Notes under the pieces: model-generated
What the model was told of the DNA's origin: nothing
The model's input: the letters and a program-made list of their open reading frames with translations, nothing else
The model's database searches: none
Program-made: the position numbers and the translations under genes
From: Deinococcus sp. QL22
GTDB taxonomy: Bacteria; Deinococcota; Deinococci; Deinococcales; Deinococcaceae
Direction: 5' to 3'
Assembly (NCBI RefSeq): GCF_023370075.1
Contig: NZ_CP097151.1
Location: 186,001 to 250,000 of the forward strand
Length of the DNA stretch: 64,000 nucleotides
Part shown: positions 26,797-35,732 of the stretch, piece after piece
Layout of the letters: each line of letters starts with the position of its first letter
How positions within the stretch are numbered: the stretch's first letter is position 1

Positions 26797-28716
26797 TTAG
26801 GGCAGCGGGTATTCGGTGATGTACACGGGAATCCCCACTTTGCTGGTGTCGGCGGCGGCACCCACACCGTTGACCACATGATCAACCGTTCCCGCGCTCA
26901 GATTCACGGTCATGATGTGCCGGAGCTTGACGCCAGGTGTCTGCGGAACCTCAAACCCGTTTTCGGTGTGAATAGAGGGGTTGTTCTGGTTAAACACGTA
27001 CACGCCGCCCCCGAACAGCTGGTGGGTCTTGACCTGGTTCCCGACCTTGTAGCCGGCCCACCCTTCCACGCTGCCGTTCATCCAGTCGGCTTGGGTCGGG
27101 GGGTCGTAGGGAAGCTCGTTCTGATACAAGACCGTCGTTCCGTTTTCACCATTCCAGATCGTGTTGTATTCCTGAAAATGCTCGACGAACAGACCTGTGG
27201 CCGTGACGTGATCGCCGTTGATGATTACCCCGTTGCGGCCCCTGTTGGTGTTCCAGCGCTCTGTATCGCCAGAAAAGCCTTCAATGCCGTGATCGGCCCG
27301 CCAGACCCAGGTGTGATCGATCAGGACGTGGTCGCTGTTGACCTCCAATGCAGTTTCAGCCTTGCCGATATGGGGGCCGCCGACCCGGAAATACACGTCG
27401 CTGAGGGTCACCGGGTCGGCTGGGTCGACCTTACGCGCCCCATTGTTGCCATTTTTCTTGCCCACTTGCAGCAGCACCGGAGAGGTGGTGGTTCCTGCAT
27501 CCACCGTCACGCCAGCAATAATGACGCCCGGCACATCGGCCACAGTCAACGGAACCGCGCCGCCCACCGCTGTGAGGGTGGCATGCCCGATGCCCAACAC
27601 CACTGTGTTGGCCCGCTTGACCGAGATGCTCTGGGCCACGTCATAGACGCCCGGGGTCAGCAGCAGGTTGCGCCCACGCGTCAACTGGTTGTTGATGACC
27701 TGCACCGAATCTGCGGGAGTGGCGACATAAAAATCGCTGAGCGGCAGGCTTTGCCCCGGCGTCATTCCAGCGGCCCAGGACGTGCCCCGGCTGTTGGTCT
27801 GCGCCGAGGGCACGCGCACCTGGTAGTTGCCCTGCGCGTCCAGATACAGGTAAGGCTTTTCGCGGCTGACTGGAGTAGCGGCCAGCGTGGTGTACGGCGG
27901 ATTGGGGAAGGTGGTGTCGTCCGGTGCGCCCTCTACTCCCGCAAACACCTGATTCCAGACACCATTCGACCAACCGCCGATGGTGCTGTTGCGGGTCAGC
28001 CACTGCTGCTGGGACCCGTTGATGATGAACGCGGTCTTGCTGTCGGCCAGAAAGCCGCCGCTGGCAAATTGCGGGCCTGCCGTGCAGTAATCCATCAGCG
28101 ACAGGTTGCCGCCCTGAATGTTGATCCGGCGCATAGACACTGCCTGCGACACGGCCCAGAAATTGGCCGAGCCGCGGCAGCCGTCTTGCCCTGCGCCGTT
28201 GACCTGCACGGTGAGATTGGACACCGTGCGCCAGAAGTTGACCAGCGCGATGCAGTTGCTGGTGCCTCCATCGCCGAGGCAGCGGTTGTAGACCTCGACC
28301 TTGCCGTTGATGACCACATCCTGCGGCGACGCGCCCAGACCGGAAATTTCGGTGTAATAGCCTACCTTGATCTGAAGGGGCTGTTCGGCGGTGCCGTAGG
28401 TACCAGGCCTGAACAGGTAAGCGTACCGTTCGCTGCCCATCTCGTTGTCGACCTGCTTGGCATAGGTTTCATCCAGAATGGCCTGAATCTTGGCCACAGG
28501 CATCGATGGATCAAAGACCGTGACGCGGGTGCCGAGGTCTGTGCCGCCGTTCACGCTTTTCTGGGTGGCAGAGAGGCGGCCCAGTTCTGCGGCCTGTTCA
28601 GGTGGAGTCGGAGAACCGCAGGCGCTCAGCAGCAGCGTCACAGTGGTCAGCAGCAGCAGAGGCCTGTGCACAGGGCGGGACGGAAGGGGAGCGGCCAACG
28701 GGGCGGGTTGCTTCAT
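26797..28716 (-). CDS. Secreted lipoprotein with right-handed beta-helix fold
   Basis: A 639-residue exported protein. Residues 1-38 are a lipoprotein signal: basic start, hydrophobic core and lipobox LLSAC. The rest has the repeating short strands of a beta-helix (DVVINGKVEVYN, VVLGIGHATLTAVGG, GVIIAGVTVDAG, HVLIDHTWVWRADHGIEG, GVIINGDHVTATGLFVEHF), like proteins often labelled coagulation factor 5/8 domain or adenylyl cyclase in databases and related to polysaccharide-acting helices. An extracellular carbohydrate role is plausible but not shown. ATG at 28716 follows AGGAGAG. It is divergent from a LacI regulator with paired operator-like sites between them, which suggests sugar control. Confidence 0.72.
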   Translation of the reverse strand: MKQPAPLAAPLPSRPVHRPLLLLTTVTLLLSACGSPTPPEQAAELGRLSATQKSVNGGTDLGTRVTVFDPSMPVAKIQAILDETYAKQVDNEMGSERYAYLFRPGTYGTAEQPLQIKVGYYTEISGLGASPQDVVINGKVEVYNRCLGDGGTSNCIALVNFWRTVSNLTVQVNGAGQDGCRGSANFWAVSQAVSMRRINIQGGNLSLMDYCTAGPQFASGGFLADSKTAFIINGSQQQWLTRNSTIGGWSNGVWNQVFAGVEGAPDDTTFPNPPYTTLAATPVSREKPYLYLDAQGNYQVRVPSAQTNSRGTSWAAGMTPGQSLPLSDFYVATPADSVQVINNQLTRGRNLLLTPGVYDVAQSISVKRANTVVLGIGHATLTAVGGAVPLTVADVPGVIIAGVTVDAGTTTSPVLLQVGKKNGNNGARKVDPADPVTLSDVYFRVGGPHIGKAETALEVNSDHVLIDHTWVWRADHGIEGFSGDTERWNTNRGRNGVIINGDHVTATGLFVEHFQEYNTIWNGENGTTVLYQNELPYDPPTQADWMNGSVEGWAGYKVGNQVKTHQLFGGGVYVFNQNNPSIHTENGFEVPQTPGVKLRHIMTVNLSAGTVDHVVNGVGAAADTSKVGIPVYITEYPLP

Positions 28717-28946
28717 GACTCTCCTGGTGTACTGATGGTGGACTGAGCCGAAGGTAGTGATCCGAGTGGGCTGAAAGGGGATGGTGGCCGTGTGCCGTGC
28801 TGTCTTGGCCTGCTGACCGCCGATGGGCCAGCCAGGAGTAGGCACCCCATGAGCCGGAATGGACTCGGAAAGCCAATCGAGTGCCTTCCAAAGGCACGTG
28901 TCGGTGAAGGGGTGATTGACGGGCGTCAGCAGAATTCAACAAGACA

Positions 28947-28958
28947 TATAGCGCTACA
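28947..28958. promoter_or_regulatory. LacI-type operator candidate (copy 1)
   Basis: TATAGCGCTACA, centred on the palindrome TAGCGCTA with the central CG typical of LacI-family operators. It is the exact reverse complement of the site at 29083-29094; the two sit 136 bases apart in the gap between the divergent lipoprotein and LacI genes. Confidence 0.65.
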
Positions 28959-29082
28959 ATTTTGTTAGGCAGAAGGGTACCGGGACGTGTGAGCTGCCGG
29001 ATTCAGGCCAAATCAGGGGGAAGAGCCTCCTCTACAGCTGCGAAATAGGAAGTCGGAGATTGAATTGTTTGTACACTCCAAA

Positions 29083-29094
29083 TGTAGCGCTATA
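29083..29094. promoter_or_regulatory. LacI-type operator candidate (copy 2)
   Basis: TGTAGCGCTATA, identical on the opposite strand to the site at 28947. It lies 66 bases before the LacI start, so autoregulation and control of the lipoprotein gene, possibly by looping, are both plausible. The rest of the 444-bp intergenic region shows no gene. Confidence 0.65.
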
Positions 29095-29160
29095 AATTAT
29101 GAAAAAACAAGTGAATGCGCCTTCATACTAGACTCCGAGTTTGGAGGATTTCAGGTCGAT

Positions 29161-30195
29161 ATGCTCTCTAAGAACGTCCCCGCGCCCGCCGCCCTTACCC
29201 TGAATGACGTCGCCCAGCGGGCAGGCGTATCTCCGATGACCGTTTCTAACGTGATCAACGGCAAACAGGGCGTGCGTGCCGCGACCCGGCAGCGGGTGCT
29301 CGATGCCATCGCCGAGACTGGCTACCGGGTCAACCCAATGGCCCGCATGTTGGCTGGAGGCCGCAACCGGATCATCAGTGTCCTGACTCCTCAGATGAAT
29401 CAGCCTTACGCTTCGGAAGTGGTGCAGGGTGCTGCGGGCGCGGCGCAGCGCCTCGACTACGACCTGATCGTGATGATGTCGGGCAGCTCGGATTTTTCGG
29501 TCATGACTCAGCTTTCTGCTGGGGTACTGCTGATTCAGCCGCCCAGTGAGGGCTATGACCCGAGATCAGATTTGCCGTCCCATGTCGTCAGCGTGGATGG
29601 GCCGTCCGATTACCCCTTGATAGTGGACAACTACGGCGGAGCTTGCCTCGCCATGCAGCATCTTCTGGTGCTGGGCCACACCCGAATAGGCTTCATCAGC
29701 GGTTTGCAGGCCGAACCCGGCGTCATTGCAGCGGCGCACGCAGCTCAGAGTGGACAGCGCAACGATGCCCACGAGCGGTTTCGTGGCTACCGCGAGAGCA
29801 TGGCATCGGCCGGGCAAAGAGTTCTGCCGGAGTATGTGCAGCACGGTGATTTTACCAAAGCAAGTGGGGAAAGGGCCGCCCAAGTTCTGTTGAGGTTACC
29901 GACCCCACCCACAGCGCTCTTCGTGTCCGGTGACGCGATGGCTCTGGGGGCGATTCACGTGGCCCAAGACCTTGGCTTGCAAGTGCCGAAAGACCTGTCG
30001 GTGGTGGGATTCGATGACCTGCCTCTGGCTGCGGCGGCTCGCCCCGCCCTGACCACCGTGCGTCAGCCTCTGCAGCAGATGGGCGAAGCGGCTCTGGAAC
30101 TGCTGGTGGCCCTCGCCGAACACCGCCCTATGGTGTTGCCCACGCCTTTTCCCACCACCTTGATCCAGCGGGAATCCACAGCTTCACCCTCCTGA
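29161..30195 (+). CDS. LacI family transcriptional regulator
   Basis: A 344-residue LacI/GalR regulator. The N-terminal helix-turn-helix and hinge read LTLNDVAQRAGVSPMTVSNVINGKQGVRAATRQRVLDAI at about residues 12-50, then a periplasmic-binding-protein-like effector domain (IISVLTPQMNQPYASEVVQGA; TALFVSGDAMALGAIHVAQDLGLQVPKDLSVVGFDDLPLAAAARPALTTV). The ATG at 29161 follows GGAGGATTTCAGGTCGAT. It probably binds a sugar and controls the divergent lipoprotein. The ISDra2-like element starts 15 bases after its stop. Confidence 0.93.
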   Translation: MLSKNVPAPAALTLNDVAQRAGVSPMTVSNVINGKQGVRAATRQRVLDAIAETGYRVNPMARMLAGGRNRIISVLTPQMNQPYASEVVQGAAGAAQRLDYDLIVMMSGSSDFSVMTQLSAGVLLIQPPSEGYDPRSDLPSHVVSVDGPSDYPLIVDNYGGACLAMQHLLVLGHTRIGFISGLQAEPGVIAAAHAAQSGQRNDAHERFRGYRESMASAGQRVLPEYVQHGDFTKASGERAAQVLLRLPTPPTALFVSGDAMALGAIHVAQDLGLQVPKDLSVVGFDDLPLAAAARPALTTVRQPLQQMGEAALELLVALAEHRPMVLPTPFPTTLIQRESTASPS

Positions 30196-30210
30196 CGCCG
30201 GAGACTGTAC

Positions 30211-30360
30211 TTGAACCTCACACGACTGAAGTCGCGTGATTCTCACTTCGCAGACCGTTGCCCAGTATTGCGGGTCTCACACAGCCTCCATGAGCGTTTA
30301 AGGTGTTCGGCATTCCGACGACCACCAAGCCTTCACGCCGGATGTTGAGTGCGGCGTTCT
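30211..30360 (-). ncRNA. Predicted reRNA (omega RNA) at the 3' end of tnpB
   Basis: In ISDra2 the TnpB guide RNA is made from the tnpB 3' end plus the right end, and its scaffold ends in a hairpin followed by GGTTCAA. The same arrangement is seen here: GAATCACGCGACTTCAGTCG, then TGTGAGGTTCAA. The guide would be the next bases outward, GTACAGTCTCCGGCGT (30195-30210). The 5' limit is approximate. Confidence 0.6.
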
Positions 30361-31443
30361 CATCGCGGTCATGCGTCTCGCCGCAATTCGGGCAAGTCCA
30401 CTCTCGGACGGCGAGATTCTTGACTTCGGAGTTTTTGAAGCCGCAGTCATGGCACATCTGGCTGGACGGGAAGTACGGGCTGATCTTGGAGACTAACCGT
30501 CCATACCACGTCGCCTTGTACTCCAACTGCCGGATGAACTCCCCCCAGCCTGCGTCAGTAATGCTCAGCGCCAATCGGTGGTTTTTGACCATGTTGCTGG
30601 GCTTGAGATGCTCGGTGCAAATGATCTCGTACTCACGTACAAGGGAGGTGGTGAGCTTATGCAAAAAATCCTGACGTTTATTGGCGACGTGCTTGTGGAT
30701 GCGGGCCAGCTTGGTTTTCGCTTTCCCGTACCGCGCACTGCCTTTCTTTCGTCTGGACAGGGTTTTCTGAGCCTTGCGGACAGCTTTCAGGGCACAGCGG
30801 TAGTATTTGGGGTTGGCATGATGTCTGAACTCCTGTCCATCGGTGACGATGGCAAAGTCTTTGATGCCGACATCCACACCCGCTGCATACCGGGGCGCGG
30901 CGGGCAGATAGGGATGTCCACTTCGCAGAGAACGGACGCCTCGTAATGAGTCTCATGGATGCGGCGGACGGTGACGTTCAGAATCTTGCCCGCAATCCCC
31001 GGTTGGCCTTTGGTCTTGATCCAGCCCAGTTTCGGGAGCTTGAGTCGCCCCTCACCCACTTCGATGTTGTTGTTGGTGAACTGGGTGCGGTATGCCTCCC
31101 CCGTGCGCTTCTTCTTGAAGTTCGGGAATCCAGCCTTTTTGCCCGACTGCTTGAGAGTGCGGAAGAAATTCTGGTAGGCCCGTTCCAGATCACGCAGGGA
31201 TTGTTGGAGGGCGAATTTGTCTACCTCTGCGAGCCATGCGGTGGCTTCTTCCCGTTTCAGCAGGGTCAGCGCCTTGTCGGTGGCCGCGTAGGTCATGCCT
31301 TTGCCATCTTCGCGGTACGTTTCGATCCGGCGGGCAAGGAAATGGTTGTAGACAAATCGGGCGCACCCCAGCGTGCGGTTGATGCGCTCTTGCTGGGCCG
31401 CGTTGGGGTACAGCCGGACAACGAACGCCTTATTCCTGATCAT
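30218..31443 (-). pseudogene. tnpB: TnpB RNA-guided nuclease of the ISDra2-like element, one-base frameshift
   Basis: Full-length TnpB reading (about 408 residues) split across two frames. The N-terminal part ([26 protein letters not shown]…) runs to CEVDIP; the rest resumes in another frame at [24 protein letters not shown] (RuvC-I Asp), with [11 protein letters not shown] (RuvC-II Glu), the CHDCGF/CPNCGE zinc finger, and [13 protein letters not shown] (RuvC-III Asp). Restoring one base in the GGG run at 30911-30913 (a CCC TAT codon pair on the coding strand) rejoins the frames and gives the expected IPYLPAAP. All catalytic residues are intact, so the inactivation looks recent; a sequencing error is the alternative. 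Confidence 0.88.
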
Positions 31444-31825
31444 GCTGGCTCTCGATGTACTGCTGAATCTGTGTGCGAGTCTGCTCGGAAACGGTCAGGA
31501 CGCAGTAGGACGGGTTCCAGAGATTGCCGCCCCAGAGTTTTTGCTTCAACTGAGGGAAGGCGGCAAACATTCGGCGGGCCGAGGAACCCTTCAACGCCTT
31601 CACAAAATCAGGGATGGCGTGCTGCGGTGTGGCCCCCAGCAACAGATGAACATGGTCAGGCATGACCTCCATCGCGGCGATCTCCAGTTTGTTCTGGGCA
31701 GCGATATCGCGCAGGATGTCCTTCAACCCATCGGCCACGTCATCCACCAACACCTGATGACGGTACTTCGTCGCCCAGATCAGGTGGTATTCGATTTGGT
31801 AGACGTAGCCTCGGCCTTTTTTCAT
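31430..31825 (-). CDS. tnpA: TnpA, Y1 transposase of the ISDra2-like element
   Basis: A 131-residue single-strand transposase of the IS200/IS605 HUH family. The HUH metal site is in [13 protein letters not shown] near residue 58, and the catalytic Tyr is in [13 protein letters not shown] near the C-terminus. [12 protein letters not shown] and [16 protein letters not shown] are family-conserved. Length is normal and the frame is intact, so the element may still move even though tnpB is broken. GGAGG is not well placed; the in-frame stop upstream fixes the ATG at 31825. Confidence 0.92.
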   Translation of the reverse strand: MKKGRGYVYQIEYHLIWATKYRHQVLVDDVADGLKDILRDIAAQNKLEIAAMEVMPDHVHLLLGATPQHAIPDFVKALKGSSARRMFAAFPQLKQKLWGGNLWNPSYCVLTVSEQTRTQIQQYIESQHDQE

Positions 31826-31943
31826 CGCTACAAGGAGGCTAACATATGTTGAGTCTGTTCCATAGGGTTTCCGCTCTACGTCGCCCTACTCAGGGCGAGA
31901 GGGCGAACTCATGACTGAAGTCACGAGCACGTGCCCCTCACCC

Positions 31944-32274
31944 GTCAACACCATCACAGAACGCAAACCATCAGCATACGGCTGTGTTCCAAAACTGGTC
32001 TGTGCTGTCTCTCTGCGCTGCCGTATCGGGCAAGTTTAGAAATTTCGGCAGGTGTGTCAGGTCAAACCGTTGTGTGACCAACCTCAACCGAGGCACAGCA
32101 TGCTTGATGGGGCAGAACTCCTCGCTGAACTACAGGTTCACCTTTCGAGAGGAGAGACGCCGCCCCAGAGGCGCCCACCTTAGTTCAGCTCACTGATCTA
32201 TTGCCGAGCTCCCTTCGTTGGGCCAGCAGCTTCTGGCTCTCAGTGTCAACAGCGTGGCCTACTCAGCACCGCCG
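31944..32274. other. Gap without recognised feature
   Basis: About 330 bases between the ISDra2-like element and the 3' end of the GntR gene. One 70-codon plus-strand frame (31984-32196) has cysteine- and arginine-rich random-looking composition and is not accepted as a gene. I see no repeat or terminator with a clear stem. Confidence 0.4.
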
Positions 32275-33027
32275 CTATCCGCCGCCCAGCGGCGGCATCA
32301 TGCGCAGAATGTGGACATCCAGCAGTTGTCCAGATTGGGCAGAGACGTTGCGGTAAAGCCGCTCACCGGTGGTGGAAATGCCCAAGGTCACGAAGCGTAG
32401 CAGCGCGCTGCCCGGCGTCAGGTGCAGCGCGGCCGCCGTGGTGTCGTCGGCGCTCACCGCGGAAATGCGCGTGGAGGTGTGGGCCAGCGGGTGGGGCAAA
32501 TAGGGCGTTAAAAAGTCGATGACGCCCTTGGTCGGCTCGAACGAGTCCCAGGTTCGGATGGCCCGCGTGACCGGCGGGGCCAGGGCGTAGGTGACCTGCA
32601 CGGCCGGGCGCTGCCCCGCCAAGTACAGCAGGTCGATCAAGGTGACCTGCGTGCCGGGGGACAGGCGCAACTCGCGCTGGGTCTCGGCATCGGCTGGAGT
32701 GAGGCGCCGCGTCCAAGTGTCCACCCGCGGCTCAAATCCAGCGGCCCGAATCAGATCAGGAATCGGCAACACGCGGCCCAGCGGGGCATGCAGCGGCGGC
32801 TCGGCCGTGAAGGTGCCCAGCCCCTGCTGCCGCACCAGCAGCCCTTCACGTTCAAGGGCGGCCAGACCGTCGCGCACCGTCGTGCGGCTGACTTGGAGCT
32901 GTTGGCTGAGTGCCGTCTCACTCGGCAACCGCTCGCCAGGGGGCAAGTGGCTCATCAGCTCGCGGAGATGGGTCACGACCAACTGAGGGCGGGTGGGGTG
33001 CGGCTTAGAAGAGCGCTGTATATTCAT
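32275..33027 (-). CDS. GntR family regulator, HutC/UTRA type
   Basis: A 250-residue GntR regulator. The winged helix at about residues 12-75 reads HLPPGERLPSETALSQQLQVSRTTVRDGLAALEREGLLVRQQGLGTFTA. The C-terminal two thirds form a UTRA ligand domain with LSPGTQVTLIDLLYLAGQRPAVQVTYALAP and the family's closing strands. It probably binds a small molecule linked to the divergent transport and nucleoside-salvage operon and represses it from the palindrome at 33060-33075. Start at 33027 is chosen from the position of the helix-turn-helix; the site before it is only GGCGAG. Confidence 0.9.
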   Translation of the reverse strand: MNIQRSSKPHPTRPQLVVTHLRELMSHLPPGERLPSETALSQQLQVSRTTVRDGLAALEREGLLVRQQGLGTFTAEPPLHAPLGRVLPIPDLIRAAGFEPRVDTWTRRLTPADAETQRELRLSPGTQVTLIDLLYLAGQRPAVQVTYALAPPVTRAIRTWDSFEPTKGVIDFLTPYLPHPLAHTSTRISAVSADDTTAAALHLTPGSALLRFVTLGISTTGERLYRNVSAQSGQLLDVHILRMMPPLGGG

Positions 33028-33059
33028 GATCGTCTCGCCTGAGTGTATAGCGCTTAAGA

Positions 33060-33075
33060 TGTTGGACGTCCAACA
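33060..33075. promoter_or_regulatory. Perfect 16-bp palindrome, GntR operator candidate
   Basis: TGTTGGACGTCCAACA in the 82-bp gap between the GntR gene and the ABC operon, 34 bases before the binding-protein ATG. Immediately before it, TATAGCGCTTAA (33046-33057) resembles the LacI-type sites at 28947 at 10 of 12 positions and may be a -10 region or a second site. Confidence 0.65.
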
Positions 33076-33109
33076 ACCTTTTCCCTCTCTTTGTTGTCCA
33101 GGAGTGTCC

Positions 33110-34138
33110 ATGAAGATCCACCGCTCTGCCCGGCTTCTCTTCACGTTGCTGCCCCTTACTCTCGCTGCCGCCCACGCGCAAAAGGCCACGCTGGTGGTGT
33201 CGGGCTTCGGGATCGCTCAGGACAAGATCGACAAAAATATCACCCGGCCCTTCGAGGCCAAGTGCGGCTGCAACGTTGTCTTCGAAGTGGGGAACAACGC
33301 CGACCGGTTGGCCAAGCTCGGCGCCCGCCGGGCCAACCCCAACGTGGACGTGGTGCTGTTGGCAGATTACTTTGCCAAACAGGCCAGCGCTCAGGGCCTG
33401 CTCGAACAGCTCGATCCGGCGCTGCTGACCAATTACAGCAAGCTCTACGACTTCGCCCGCGATCCGCTTAAAGACGGCACCTCCGTGGCCTTCACCGTCT
33501 ATTCGGTGGGCATCGTGTACCGCACGGACAAGATCACCAAGCCGATCACCTCCTGGAAGGATTTGTGGCGGCCTGAGCTGGCCGGCAAGGTGGCCCTGCC
33601 CAACATCACGACCACCCAGGGGCCGCCCACAGTCTGGCTGGTCAACCGCGCTTACGGCGGCAAGGACAGCAATGCCTCTCCCGCCTTCATTCAGCTCGGC
33701 AAACTCAAGGTGCTGACCTACTACAACCAGTCTTCTCAACTGACGTCTCTGTTCGCGCAAGATGAAATTTGGGCGGCGCCGGTGGGCCGCTTCGCGTGGG
33801 GCGGACTGCTCAACACCAAAAAACCCTTGGCTTGGGCCCGCCTATCGGACGGCCAAGCTGGCCTAGTCAACGTCGCCTCTATCGTCAAAGGCAGCAAAAA
33901 CGCGGCGCTGGCCCACCAGTTCATCGACTTCATGCTCTCCACCCCGGTACAGACGGCCCAGGCCCTCGATCTGGTGGACTCTCCCGCCAACAAACAGGTC
34001 AAGCTGCCCGCGGCGGTGGCCGCCCAACTGACCGTTGGGGTCAGCCAAGTGGCAGGACTGCGCTTCATGGACACGGCCTACGTCTTAGCCAACCGCGACA
34101 ACTGGATTCAGCGCTGGAACCGTGAAGTCGTGCGGTGA
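33110..34138 (+). CDS. ABC transporter solute-binding protein, PotD/iron-type
   Basis: A 342-residue periplasmic binding protein. Residues 1-23 form a Sec signal peptide ending AHA-Q. The mature part is of the spermidine/putrescine and ferric-ion class: KATLVVSGFGIAQDKIDKNITRPFEAKCGCNVVFEVGNNADRLAKL, DVVLLADYFAKQASAQGLLEQLD, and SVAFTVYSVGIVYRTDKI with SWKDLWRPELAGKVALPN. AGGAG precedes the ATG at 33110. Genes downstream for adenine deaminase and nucleoside hydrolase suggest the ligand is a purine nucleoside or related compound, not a polyamine (inference). Confidence 0.88.
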   Translation: MKIHRSARLLFTLLPLTLAAAHAQKATLVVSGFGIAQDKIDKNITRPFEAKCGCNVVFEVGNNADRLAKLGARRANPNVDVVLLADYFAKQASAQGLLEQLDPALLTNYSKLYDFARDPLKDGTSVAFTVYSVGIVYRTDKITKPITSWKDLWRPELAGKVALPNITTTQGPPTVWLVNRAYGGKDSNASPAFIQLGKLKVLTYYNQSSQLTSLFAQDEIWAAPVGRFAWGGLLNTKKPLAWARLSDGQAGLVNVASIVKGSKNAALAHQFIDFMLSTPVQTAQALDLVDSPANKQVKLPAAVAAQLTVGVSQVAGLRFMDTAYVLANRDNWIQRWNREVVR

Positions 34139-34959
34139 TGGCCGGACGCCTCTTGACGCCGTGGCTGTTGGTGACGCCGGCCCTGGCCTTTTTGGGTGTG
34201 GTGTTCTTGTACCCGGTCGTGACCCTGTTGTTCAGCAGCTTGCGGGTAGACGGCGCCCTCAGCTTCGGCAATTACGCTGCTTTCTTCAGTGACGGCTTTA
34301 ATTTGCAGGTGCTGGGGCGCACCCTGCGGGTGGCCTTGGTCGTCACCTTGATCAGTGCCCTGGTCTGCTACCCGGCCGCGTACGGCATGCAGTCGGTGCC
34401 GCCACGCTACCGGGGACTGGTCACCGCCCTGATCATCGTGCCGCTGATGACCTCGCCGGTCGCCCGTACCTACGCCTGGTTGGTGCTCCTCGGTCAGACC
34501 GGGATCGTGAACTCCACCCTGGTGGGCAGCGGCCTGGTCCAGGAGCCGGTGCGAATCTTGTACACCGAGTGGGCCGTGTATATCGGATTGGCCCAGCTGT
34601 TCATTCCGCTGATGCTGCTCACCCTGATCAGTGCAATGGAAAATCTGCCCCGGGACGTGGTACCGGCGGCGCGCAGCCTGGGCGCGACGTCCCTGCAGTC
34701 GTTTACCCGGGTGATTTTGCCGCTGACCCGTGAGGGTCTCGTCGTCGGGGGAACGCTGGTCTTTACCGGCTGCATCACGGCCTACGTCACGCCCGCGCTT
34801 TTGGGCGGCGCGCGGGTTCAGTTGCTGGCCACGCTGCTCTACCAAAAGGCCGGCGTCACCGTCGACTACGCGGCTGCAAGCGTCATCAGCGTCATTATGT
34901 TGGCCCTGACCTTGACCGTGGCCGGCGCGCTGCGTGGGCGGACGGGGCGGGGCCGGTGA
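34135..34959 (+). CDS. ABC transporter permease, PotB type
   Basis: A 274-residue inner-membrane permease. Membrane segments are seen at LLVTPALAFLGVVFLYPVVTLLFS and four or more later, and the EAA loop reads VVPAARSLGATSLQSFTRVILPLTREGL. It starts at GTG 34135 overlapping the binding-protein stop, or at the ATG three bases on. The 3' end overlaps the next permease by GTGA. Confidence 0.9.
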   Translation: MMAGRLLTPWLLVTPALAFLGVVFLYPVVTLLFSSLRVDGALSFGNYAAFFSDGFNLQVLGRTLRVALVVTLISALVCYPAAYGMQSVPPRYRGLVTALIIVPLMTSPVARTYAWLVLLGQTGIVNSTLVGSGLVQEPVRILYTEWAVYIGLAQLFIPLMLLTLISAMENLPRDVVPAARSLGATSLQSFTRVILPLTREGLVVGGTLVFTGCITAYVTPALLGGARVQLLATLLYQKAGVTVDYAAASVISVIMLALTLTVAGALRGRTGRGR

Positions 34960-35732
34960 ACTCCAGCCGCCTGCCCCGCGTGGTGCTCTACCTCACCTTG
35001 CTGTTTTTGGTCGGCCCTTTTCTGGTGGTTTTCGTGGCTGCCTTCGGGGGCGAACCGACCCTCAAGTTTCCGCCGTCGAGTTTTTCCACCCAGTGGTTCG
35101 GGCGGGTGCTCGGCGTGGAATCGTTCCGGGCCAGTTTCTGGATCAGTCTGTGGTTGGGGCTGGTGTCCACCGGGCTGGCCCTGCTGCTCGGCGTGCCCGT
35201 GGCCTACGCCCTGAGCCGCTACCGGTTGCCGGGTGCGGCGGCGGTGCAAACCCTCCTGACCAGTCCGGCCTTGGTGCCGGGCCTGGTGGTGGGGCTGGCC
35301 CTGCTGCAGTACTTCGTCAACCTCGGCGGCTCGGTCTATCCGTCACTGTTGGCCGCCCACACCGCGCTGCTGCTGCCGTACGTGGTGCGGGTCGTCTCGA
35401 CCAGTCTGGTCAACCTGCGGCCCGACATCGAAGAGGCGGCCATGAGCCTCGGCGCGTCACGCTTAACCGCCTTCCGTTTGGTCGTCTTGCCCAACATCCG
35501 CGGCGGCGTGGCGGCGGCGGCGGTGCTCGCCTTCATCACCTCGTTTGACCAAGTGGCCGTCTCGCTGTTTCTCACGGGGCCGGGCGTGTCGACGCTGCCC
35601 ATCACCATGCTGACCTTTATGGAATACAACTATGATCCCACCATCGCCGCGCTGTCCACCCTGCTGATCGTCTTTTCCGTGGGCTTGGTGCTGATCTTTG
35701 AACGGCTGCTCGGACTGTCGAGGTACGTGTGA
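34956..35732 (+). CDS. ABC transporter permease, PotC type
   Basis: A 258-residue permease, partner of the PotB-type protein. Six membrane segments starting with [23 protein letters not shown]; the EAA loop is [30 protein letters not shown] start in the overlap with the upstream stop, and GTGA overlap with the ATPase gene. Confidence 0.9.
   Translation: MNSSRLPRVVLYLTLLFLVGPFLVVFVAAFGGEPTLKFPPSSFSTQWFGRVLGVESFRASFWISLWLGLVSTGLALLLGVPVAYALSRYRLPGAAAVQTLLTSPALVPGLVVGLALLQYFVNLGGSVYPSLLAAHTALLLPYVVRVVSTSLVNLRPDIEEAAMSLGASRLTAFRLVVLPNIRGGVAAAAVLAFITSFDQVAVSLFLTGPGVSTLPITMLTFMEYNYDPTIAALSTLLIVFSVGLVLIFERLLGLSRYV

Larger units (their letters stand above)
30211..31943 (-). mobile_element. ISDra2-like IS200/IS605 element
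   Basis: Contains tnpA then tnpB, both on the minus strand and overlapping by 14 bases. Near each end is a related imperfect hairpin with the core GACTTCAGTC: at 31908-31927 (left end) and 30219-30238 (right end). The right end finishes in GGTTCAA at 30211, as I recall for ISDra2. The left boundary is set just inside TTGAC (minus strand, plus 31944-31948); ISDra2 targets TTGAT, so this differs at one base, and the boundary is approximate. Inserted just behind the LacI gene without disrupting it. Confidence 0.85.

Noticed and set aside
26458..28746. 762-codon plus-strand frame
   Set aside because: Lies opposite the lipoprotein gene, which has a signal peptide, lipobox and beta-helix repeats; the plus frame crosses the terminator hairpin and has no motif.
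30218..30877. Independent short TnpB gene
   Set aside because: It is the C-terminal half of one tnpB, separated from the first half by a single-base frameshift.
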